A DNA stretch of 64,000 nucleotides, taken from positions 620,001 through 684,000 of the forward strand of contig NC_009358.1 in assembly GCF_000092065.1 (NCBI RefSeq). The letters are read 5' to 3'. Both the position numbers and the translations under genes were made by a program. The stretch comes from Ostreococcus lucimarinus CCE9901 (taxonomy: Eukaryota; Chlorophyta; Mamiellophyceae; Mamiellales; Bathycoccaceae). This document shows positions 45,207-52,063 of this stretch, piece after piece. The notes below the pieces were generated by a model. That model worked only from the letters and a program-made list of their open reading frames with translations. It was not told where the DNA came from and searched no databases. How positions within the stretch are numbered: position 1 is the first letter of the stretch; the number at the start of each line of letters is the position of its first letter.

Positions 45207-47675
45207 ATGTACGCCACCGCGAGCGCCAACTCGGACGTCGTGCGGAACAGATCGTTCGCGTCGCACTCGCGCTCGCACAGCGCGGAGCCGCTGGACGTCG
45301 AGGGCGGACGCGGCGCGCGCGAAAAGACGCAACGAAATGAATTCAGCGCGCATCCGAACGGCATTCATAATCGCGTGCAGCGCGCGATCCAGCGCGACGC
45401 GAAGGCGCTGACGAACGCGGCGATCGTCGCGGCGGTCGTGTGCTTCTTGCTGGCGTGGCGCGCGTCGTGGACGGCGGCGAGCGTGTTCGTCGCGTGCGCG
45501 GGGTCGTTGGCGTTCGCGGGACACCTGGCGCGGTGGACGCTGGCGGTGGACGAGGGAAGCGAGGACATGCGCGCGGTGAGCGATGCGATTCGAGACGGTG
45601 CGGATGGATTCTTCGCGACGCAATACGGATTGATCAGTCGATTGGCGGGCGTGGTGGCGGGGTCGATCTTTTTCGTGTACTTGTTCCGAGCGACGACGCC
45701 CGAACAGCAAGAGGCGGGCGTCGGCGCGTTTACGATGGCGACGCTCACGACTGTGAGTTTTGTGAGCGGTGCGGTGTGTAGTGGAGTGAGTGGATACGTT
45801 GGAATGTGGGTGAGCGTGCGGGCGAACGTGCGCGTCGCGAGCAGCGCGAGACACGGGGCGCGAGAGGCGCTCACGGTGGCGCTGCGCGCGGGCGGATTCG
45901 CGGCGTTGATCGTCGTCGGCATGACGGTGCTGGGGGTGACGATCTTGTTTTCGGTATTTTCGTTCATCTTCAGCGTCGGTCGCGACGGTGGCATGGATGT
46001 GCATGAAATTCCTCTCATGCTCGTCGGATACGGCTTCGGCGCGTCCTTCGTCGCGCTCTTCGCGCAGTTGGGCGGCGGTATCTACACCAAAGCCGCCGAC
46101 GTCGGCGCCGATTTGGTCGGCAAAGTTGAGCAGGGCATTCCCGAAGACGACCCAAGAAATCCTGCGGTGATCGCGGATTTGGTCGGCGATAACGTCGGCG
46201 ACTGTTCAGCGCGCGGGGCGGACCTGTTCGAGTCCATCGCCGCCGAAGTCATCTCGGCGATGATTTTGGGCGCCACCATGGCCAAGAGCGCGGGCATCGA
46301 AGACTCCACCGGTTTCATCATGTTTCCACTCGTCATTCACGCGATGGACTGCATCGTGAGCGCGTGCGGTATCATGTCGATAAGCGAAACGTCTACTCGT
46401 CGTGAGGATCCTTACAAAGTTCTCAAGGGTGGGTACAACGTCGCCATTTCGCTCGCCGTCGTCGGATTTGGCGTGGCGTGTCGCGTCATGCTCGTCTCGG
46501 ACAAACATCCAGGAGCGTGGTTTTCCTTTTACATGTGTGGGCTGATCGGTATCGCGTGCGCGTATGCTTTCGTGTTCATCGCGCAGTACTACACCGATTA
46601 CAAGTTCCCGCCCGTACGTCACATCGCCGAAGCGTCGACAACCGGTCACGGCACGAACATCATCGCCGGCATTGGCGTCGGCATGGAATCCACGGCGGTG
46701 CCCGTAATCGTGATCTCGATCGCCATCATCTCCGCGTACTGGTGCGGCAACGCGAGTGGTATCACGGACGCTAATGGTAAAGCGATCGGTGGGCTGTTTG
46801 GCACCGCTGTGGCGACCATGGGTATGTTATCGACGGCGGCGTACGTGCTCACTATGGACGTCTTCGGGCCGATTGCCGACAACGCCGGTGGCATCGTCGA
46901 AATGTCGGATCAACCCGAAAGCGTTCGCGATATTTGCGACGAACTTGATGCCGTCGGAAATACGACTAAGGCTACGACGAAAGGTTACGCCATCGGTTCC
47001 GCTGCCCTGGCGTCCTTCTTGTTATTTTCGGCCTTTATGGATGAAGTCACCGCGTTCACGGGGAAGCCTTTCAATCAAGTTGACATTGCGATTCCAGAAG
47101 TCTTCGTCGCCGGCCTGCTCGGTGCCGCACTCGTCTATCTATTCTCCGCGTGGTCCATCACCGCAGTTGGACGATCTGCGCAAGAAGTCGTGCGAGAAGT
47201 GAGACGGCAGTTTGCCGAACGTCCGGGTATCATGACGGGCGAAGAGAAGCCAGATTACGCTCGATGCGTCGCCATAGTCGCCCAGAGCGCGTTGCGCGAG
47301 ATGGTTCGACCTGGCGCGCTCGCAGTTTTGAGCCCAGTTGTGGTTGGCATCGTATTCAAAAACCTTGGCGCGGCGACAGCGCAAGAGCTGCTCGGCGTCA
47401 AAGCGGTCGCCGCGTTCTTGATGTTCGCCACCGTCGCCGGTATTTTGATGGCGCTCTTCTTGAACACAGCGGGAGGGGCTTGGGATAACGCCAAAAAATA
47501 CATCGAGACCGGGGCGCACGGTGGCAAAGGAAGCGAAGCACACAAAGCGGCGGTCTCAGGAGATACGGTTGGCGATCCGTTCAAAGACACCGCCGGACCA
47601 AGCATACACGTGTTGATAAAGATGCTCGCGACGATTACTCTAGTCATGGCTCCGATGTTCCTCGACGCCGTTTAA
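45207..47675 (+). CDS. H+-translocating inorganic pyrophosphatase, K+-independent type
   Basis: An 822-residue membrane-embedded pyrophosphatase with about 16 hydrophobic helices; it pumps H+ using PPi hydrolysis. The substrate site is intact: DVGADLVGKVEQGIPEDDPR (read in parts) near 298, VIADLVGDNVGDCSARGADL near 315, and the DNAGGIVEM segment near 560. The GNTTKATTKGYAIGSA motif near 583 carries Lys and Thr at the positions that distinguish K+-independent (AVP2/type II) enzymes from K+-dependent (AVP1/type I) ones, which have Ala there. AVP2-like enzymes are Golgi or endomembrane proteins in plants. The long cytosolic N-terminus (about 60 residues) is Ser/Arg-rich. Confidence 0.95.
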   Translation: MYATASANSDVVRNRSFASHSRSHSAEPLDVEGGRGAREKTQRNEFSAHPNGIHNRVQRAIQRDAKALTNAAIVAAVVCFLLAWRASWTAASVFVACAGSLAFAGHLARWTLAVDEGSEDMRAVSDAIRDGADGFFATQYGLISRLAGVVAGSIFFVYLFRATTPEQQEAGVGAFTMATLTTVSFVSGAVCSGVSGYVGMWVSVRANVRVASSARHGAREALTVALRAGGFAALIVVGMTVLGVTILFSVFSFIFSVGRDGGMDVHEIPLMLVGYGFGASFVALFAQLGGGIYTKAADVGADLVGKVEQGIPEDDPRNPAVIADLVGDNVGDCSARGADLFESIAAEVISAMILGATMAKSAGIEDSTGFIMFPLVIHAMDCIVSACGIMSISETSTRREDPYKVLKGGYNVAISLAVVGFGVACRVMLVSDKHPGAWFSFYMCGLIGIACAYAFVFIAQYYTDYKFPPVRHIAEASTTGHGTNIIAGIGVGMESTAVPVIVISIAIISAYWCGNASGITDANGKAIGGLFGTAVATMGMLSTAAYVLTMDVFGPIADNAGGIVEMSDQPESVRDICDELDAVGNTTKATTKGYAIGSAALASFLLFSAFMDEVTAFTGKPFNQVDIAIPEVFVAGLLGAALVYLFSAWSITAVGRSAQEVVREVRRQFAERPGIMTGEEKPDYARCVAIVAQSALREMVRPGALAVLSPVVVGIVFKNLGAATAQELLGVKAVAAFLMFATVAGILMALFLNTAGGAWDNAKKYIETGAHGGKGSEAHKAAVSGDTVGDPFKDTAGPSIHVLIKMLATITLVMAPMFLDAV

Positions 47676-47769
47676 AAGTGTAATTTAATAAGTGCTGCTG
47701 AAATTAAAGGGGAGTGCTGTACGTTGCTCGTCGAGAAAATTTGAATGATCAGTTATTGGTTGCGAGCGC

Positions 47770-48663
47770 TTACGCGCCGCGACCGATTTGCGCGGCTTGA
47801 CCTTGCATCAAGCCCATGCGAATATCGCGGGACGCCTCCGCGACGGCGCCCGGACCGGAAGGCACAAAAATGGTCGAGTTGCCGCCTTGCGTGCCGACTT
47901 CCTTCATGGTGTCAAAGTACTGCGTCATCATCATCATCTCCAAAACGTCTTTGCTTGAGATACCATCCACAGATTCTTGGAAGTCAACCACGGATTCGCG
48001 CAAACCGGCGATGATGGCTTGACGTTGACGCGCCATCCCCGTACCCGCGAGATACTTGGACTCCGCATCGGCTTCGGCAGCCTTGACGACCATGATCTTA
48101 TCCGCCTCGGCGCGATCTTGCGCCGCGACTCTCGCGCGCTGCGCGGCGTTGATCTCGTTCATCGCCTGTTTGACTCGCGCGTCCGGCGCGATGTCCGTCA
48201 CGAGCGTGTTCATGATTTGATACCCGAATCCCTCCATCGACTTGCTCAGCAACTCCTTCACGCTCTGCGCGATCTCTTCCTTGCTCTCGAACACGTCGTC
48301 CAACTTGATCCTCGGCACCGTCGATCGCACGACGTCGAACACGTACGACCGAATCTGCGCCTTGGAATCCGTCAGTTTGTAAAACGCGTCGTACAATCGC
48401 GTCTCGTCCATCGACAGCACCTGATACTGCGTGCTCACGACGATCGTCACGAACACGTTATCCTTCGTCTTCGTCTCCACGCTCACGTCCAGCGACTGCA
48501 CGCGCGTCGACACCGTCCCCGCGACCGCCTGCCCGATGAACGGGTTCACGAAGTGGCACCCCTCGCGCGCGAAGAACGCAAACTTCCCGCACTGCTGGAT
48601 CACCTGCACCGTGCCCGTGGGCACGCACGTGAAGCAGCAGCACCCCGTGGGGCCGGCCGTCAT
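47770..48663 (-). CDS. SPFH/HIR protein (hypersensitive-induced-response family)
   Basis: A 297-residue SPFH-domain protein. The N-terminus MTAGPTGCCCFTCVP has clustered Cys residues that could be S-acylated, fitting plasma-membrane attachment. The SPFH domain runs from about 15 to 190: VPTGTVQVIQQCGKFAFFAR, GCHFVNPFIGQAVAGTVSTR, LDVSVETKTKDNVFVTI, RSTVPRIKLDDVFESKEEIA. A coiled coil follows (AAQRARVAAQDRAEADKIMV). Plant HIR proteins oligomerise in membrane microdomains and act in defence and membrane organisation; they are close to prohibitins and stomatins. It diverges from the gene at 48868 across the palindrome-bearing spacer. Confidence 0.92.
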   Translation of the reverse strand: MTAGPTGCCCFTCVPTGTVQVIQQCGKFAFFAREGCHFVNPFIGQAVAGTVSTRVQSLDVSVETKTKDNVFVTIVVSTQYQVLSMDETRLYDAFYKLTDSKAQIRSYVFDVVRSTVPRIKLDDVFESKEEIAQSVKELLSKSMEGFGYQIMNTLVTDIAPDARVKQAMNEINAAQRARVAAQDRAEADKIMVVKAAEADAESKYLAGTGMARQRQAIIAGLRESVVDFQESVDGISSKDVLEMMMMTQYFDTMKEVGTQGGNSTIFVPSGPGAVAEASRDIRMGLMQGQAAQIGRGA

Positions 48664-48728
48664 GTCGGTCGTCGTCGTCGTCGCGCGGCGATGTGCGTCG
48701 TCGTCGCGATGCGATGGCGCGCGAGATC

Positions 48729-48738
48729 GCCACGTGGC
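48729..48738. promoter_or_regulatory. Palindromic G-box GCCACGTGGC
   Basis: Perfect 10-bp palindrome containing CACGTG, the bZIP/bHLH G-box used in light and clock regulated plant promoters; 26 bp from the large palindrome. Confidence 0.55.
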
Positions 48739-48754
48739 TTTTTTAAAAAATAAA

Positions 48755-48815
48755 ACTGTTTGCGCATATAAAAAGTATAAAAAGCCTTTTTATACTTTTT
48801 ATATGCGCAAACAGT
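48755..48815. repeat. Perfect 61-nt palindrome with bidirectional TATA motifs
   Basis: Two 30-nt arms (48755-48784 and 48786-48815) separated by one C. The arm reads actgtttgcgcatataaaaa and then gtataaaaag. Each strand therefore presents two TATAAAA-type boxes. The centre is 83 bp before the + start (48868) and 122 bp before the - start (48663). Confidence 0.95.
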
Positions 48816-48867
48816 CCGACGCTCTTTTCGACACCGCGCCGCTGGGCACGCCGGACAGCGACACACG

Positions 48868-49938
48868 ATGGCGACGGCGCGCGCGACCGCGGGCGCGCCG
48901 GCGCGCGCGACGACGGCGCGCTGGATCGCGACGCGATCGCGCGCGACGCGCGCGACGCGCGGGACCCGCGGCCGCGCGCGCGCGACGCCGAACGACGGCG
49001 AAGCGCACGCGGCGTACCTGCGAGACGTCGCGGCGACGCGCGCGCCGGCGGAGCTCGAGGCGCTCGCGCGCGTGCTCGACGCGCTGGGGTGCGAAACGAT
49101 CGCGCCGAACGCGCGGCGAGGGATCCACCCGCTGGTGATGCCGCTGGCGAGGACGCGCGAGGGAGGGGTGATCGGACTCATGGTGACCGAGGACGACGGC
49201 GAGGCGACGCCGGTGGTCGAGGTGCGGGACGGCGCGCACGCGACGATGCTGGCGAAGAGCGCGAGGGATTACGTGCACAGAGCGATCGTCGAGGAGGAAG
49301 CGATGAGCGATGAGCAGACGACGACGGTGGCGGCGGCGGCGGGCGCGGTGGGGGTGAGCCTGCACGCGCACGGGGCGTTTAAGACGTCGGGGAAGGAGTT
49401 CGACGTGTACGTGACGACGCAAATCGGGAAGTTTCCGTCGTCCATGGAGGGGCTGGTTCGGAGACACTTGAAACGAAACGACGAACAGTCGGCGTTGATC
49501 ACGTGTGATCTGTACAAGGCGACGTTCGGCGATTGGGGGGCGCCGCACGTGTTCATCTCTGATTTATATTCCAAATTAGGACGCGACGAGGAGGCGCGAG
49601 ACGCCGCGCGACAGGCGTTGCAAACGCCGTGGTCCACCATCGGCGGCAGAGACGCCATCACGCGAATGATTGACGTCGCCGGGTGGTCTGGTAAGACCGT
49701 GGCAGAGATCAAAGAAGTCCTAGAGAGCCGACGCGGTCCATCCGCGGCGGCGTTCGACGGCCCGAAGAGCGAAAAGCAACTCGCGCGCGAAGAGGGCGAG
49801 CTCTTGCTCGACCAAATCGCCGCGGGTGAGATCGAATCCTCGACCGTCAATCAGCGTTTGGCGGAGTGTTACATGAACGCCGGCAAGCCCGCGCTCGCGA
49901 AGTTCATCATGTGCGGCGCGGGGATGCCGGCGCTGTGA
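48868..49938 (+). CDS. Conserved plastid-type protein of unknown function
   Basis: A 356-residue protein. The first 45 residues are Arg/Ala/Thr-rich (transit-peptide-like). The mature part has no domain I can name. Conserved-looking stretches include FKTSGKEFDVYVTTQIGKFP near 172, LITCDLYKATFGDWGAPHVF near 210, and a helical pattern near 225-260 (LYSKLGRDEEARDAARQALQ) that resembles a TPR-like repeat. The C-terminus ends in AECYMNAGKPALAKFIMCGA. Its promoter is shared with the HIR gene. Confidence 0.75.
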   Translation: MATARATAGAPARATTARWIATRSRATRATRGTRGRARATPNDGEAHAAYLRDVAATRAPAELEALARVLDALGCETIAPNARRGIHPLVMPLARTREGGVIGLMVTEDDGEATPVVEVRDGAHATMLAKSARDYVHRAIVEEEAMSDEQTTTVAAAAGAVGVSLHAHGAFKTSGKEFDVYVTTQIGKFPSSMEGLVRRHLKRNDEQSALITCDLYKATFGDWGAPHVFISDLYSKLGRDEEARDAARQALQTPWSTIGGRDAITRMIDVAGWSGKTVAEIKEVLESRRGPSAAAFDGPKSEKQLAREEGELLLDQIAAGEIESSTVNQRLAECYMNAGKPALAKFIMCGAGMPAL

Positions 49939-49991
49939 GCGCCGATAGCGAGCATTGGAATTTAATATCGAACCCCACAACGCGACTCAAC

Positions 49992-50582
49992 ATGATGCTC
50001 CGATCGCACGACGACGACGACGACCACGTCCGAAAGACGCTCGACGAGGCCGAAGACGACGCAGTCGAAGAATTTTTCACGCGTTGCCCGCGACTGACGC
50101 CACCGCGCGGACGAGGACGGACTCGCGCGCGCGACCGCGACGGTTGGCCTTCTGGCGCCGCCGCGCGCGCAAAGGGCGCGCGGTGTGCGACACCACACCC
50201 GACGGCGACGGCGTCGAGATTTTCGCACGGTACCGGCGATGAGATCGATTACGACGTCGTGCGCGTGAAGGCGTTCGCGGTGACACCGCCGGGCTGTTCT
50301 CCGCCAACGTCTCGTCGTCGATATCGCTCGGCGTCGTCCGACGACGACAACGACGAGAACCAGAGTCCGAAGGACGAACTTCGACGACTCAAGCGTCGAG
50401 GCGCTGAACGCGCCGAGAGACTGTTACACAGTGTGTCTCCCGTGAGGTTATCGCGAAAGCGACAGGCGCTCGAACAGGTTGAAGAAATTCGACGCCGCCA
50501 AGATAAAGTCATCGACGATATGGGTGTGTTGCTCGCGAAGATGCACTCGCTAAAGGTCGCGTCAAGTCGATCGAGCCCGTGA
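49992..50582 (+). CDS. Hypothetical coiled-coil, probably nuclear protein
   Basis: A 196-residue protein with no recognised family. The N-terminus has an acidic run (HDDDDDHVRKTLDEAEDDAV), the middle is Arg/Ser/Pro-rich with an SPPTSRRRYRSASSDDDNDE region and an SPVRLSRK site, and the last 45 residues form a coiled coil (KRQALEQVEEIRRRQDKVID). Ser-Pro and Arg-Ser sites suggest phosphoregulation. Start at ATG 49992 (a second Met is next). It lies 53 nt after the previous same-strand gene and converges with YL1 70 bp away. Confidence 0.6.
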   Translation: MMLRSHDDDDDHVRKTLDEAEDDAVEEFFTRCPRLTPPRGRGRTRARDRDGWPSGAAARAKGARCATPHPTATASRFSHGTGDEIDYDVVRVKAFAVTPPGCSPPTSRRRYRSASSDDDNDENQSPKDELRRLKRRGAERAERLLHSVSPVRLSRKRQALEQVEEIRRRQDKVIDDMGVLLAKMHSLKVASSRSSP

Positions 50583-50651
50583 TGCGAGACGATCGACGCG
50601 ATATGATACGAACTGAACTACGTGATTCGATTATATGTACACTTTTGAACT

Positions 50652-51833
50652 CTACCCCGCGAGCGCCTCGTCGTCGGCGACGGTCATGGTCGCGTCCTCG
50701 GGCTCTTGCTTTAAAGTTTTCTTCGCCGTTGCGAGGGTTTTCTTCGCCACCGTGGACAATTGAGACGCCGACGGTTTCCCCGGTCGTTTCTTTGTGCTTT
50801 TCGCTTTCGTTTTCTGCGCCAACGGTGCCTCCGGCTCCATGGGAACGTCGATGACGACTTCAATCTTTGGTTCGATCGGCGCCGCCGCCGCCGCGTCGGG
50901 CTCCTCGGGCGCGGGCTTCGGTTTCGGCGGCAAGGGCGGATACCGCGCGCGCACCTTCTTAAACGCTTCGATCGTCGCGTACGGCATTCCAGTCACGGGA
51001 TCCTTATACTTTGCCGGCAAACCGGTGATGACGCACTTGTCCTTGTGCGCCGGAGTCGGCTTGTTTTGCCGCAACGGTTCGGGCGTCTCGGCGCCGCGCG
51101 CGAGCTCAATCATCGTCGCCCCCTCGTCGACTTTCGCCGAGCTGCGATACACCAACGATGGTCCTTCATACGCGTTCGAGACCGTCGGCGCCTTTTTCTT
51201 CATCTCCGCCTCCAGCGTGAGTAAACGTTCCAAATCAATCAAATTCCAATACTCCGTCTCCTTCGCCTCCTCGAGCAACTCCTCCTGCGTCCACGTCCTG
51301 TGTTCAACCTTTTGCCGCTCTTGCGCCGGTTTCGACGCGCGCTCCGCGCGCATTCGTTCGCTCCGCTCCAAAATCGCTTGCGCCGTCGACCGTTTCGATT
51401 TCCGCATCTCAAAATCCCCTCCCGCCGCCGCCGCCGCCGTCGTCGCCCTCGCCCCCCGCGCGTTCGCGTCGCCGCGCCCGTCCCCCACCGCCGCCGCCTC
51501 CCCCCCCTCGCCCGTCCCTCCTCCCCCCGCCCCTCGCGCATCCTTCCCTCGCCTTTCCGGCGCCTTCAGCGTCCTCTTCGCGCGTTCTCTCGCCACTCGC
51601 ACCTCTCCCTCGCTCTCGCTCGACTCGCTCTCGTCGAAGTCGTCCTCGAACACGTCCTCCGGCTCCTCCTCGCTCTCGTACGCGTCGTCCCCGCTCTCCT
51701 CCGCCAGCGCGTCTTGGTTCCAGAACGCCTCATCCGCGCTGTCCTCGTCCTCGAGCAGCGTCGCGAGCCGTCGTCCGCGCGTCGATCGCGACGGCAGCGC
51801 CGAGACGTACCGCGGCGCGTCCGCCGCGCCCAT
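50652..51833 (-). CDS. SWC2: YL1/VPS72-type SWR1-complex subunit (SWC2)
   Basis: A 393-residue chromatin-remodelling subunit. In the family, YL1 binds H2A.Z-H2B and helps SWR1 (and related) complexes exchange it into nucleosomes. N-terminal hallmarks: YVSALPSRSTRGRRLATLLE near residue 10 and DEAFWNQDAL near 31, followed by an acidic tract (EEPEDVFEDDFDESESSESE). The middle is charged with a basic-acidic region (EMRKSKRSTAQAI in part). The conserved YL1_C zinc-ribbon-like element CVITGLPAKYKDPVTGMPY, then ATIEAFKKVRARYPPLP, lies near 285-320. The ATG at 51833 is the first in the frame with a family-like N-terminus; upstream codons start with GTG. Confidence 0.93.
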   Translation of the reverse strand: MGAADAPRYVSALPSRSTRGRRLATLLEDEDSADEAFWNQDALAEESGDDAYESEEEPEDVFEDDFDESESSESEGEVRVARERAKRTLKAPERRGKDARGAGGGGTGEGGEAAAVGDGRGDANARGARATTAAAAAGGDFEMRKSKRSTAQAILERSERMRAERASKPAQERQKVEHRTWTQEELLEEAKETEYWNLIDLERLLTLEAEMKKKAPTVSNAYEGPSLVYRSSAKVDEGATMIELARGAETPEPLRQNKPTPAHKDKCVITGLPAKYKDPVTGMPYATIEAFKKVRARYPPLPPKPKPAPEEPDAAAAAPIEPKIEVVIDVPMEPEAPLAQKTKAKSTKKRPGKPSASQLSTVAKKTLATAKKTLKQEPEDATMTVADDEALAG

Positions 51834-52063
51834 CGTCGCGCGCGCGTCGCGCGTCGCGCGTCGCGGCGTCGCGTCGCTCGAATCGCCGCGCACGGCGCCG
51901 ATCCGCGCGCACGCGCGCGCGTCGCGAATCCGCGCGTCGCGACGTCGCGTCGCGAATCCGCGTCGTCCAATGCCGCCGACGACGCGCGCGCGACACGACG
52001 GCGCGCGCGCGCGCGCGGACGGGACGCGCGACGGCCGACCGTCGACCGCGTCGACCGCGCGCG
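51834..52063. other. Divergent intergenic region YL1 / RIX1-like
   Basis: 230 bp of GCGC-rich sequence without AT-rich element or recognised gene. Confidence 0.35.

Larger units (their letters stand above)
48664..48867. promoter_or_regulatory. Bidirectional promoter region, HIR / plastid protein
   Basis: 204 bp. It contains a GCCACGTGGC element, the 12-bp palindrome ttttttaaaaaa (48739-48750) and the 61-nt palindrome with TATA motifs. It is the most AT-rich spacer seen between genes here. Confidence 0.7.
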
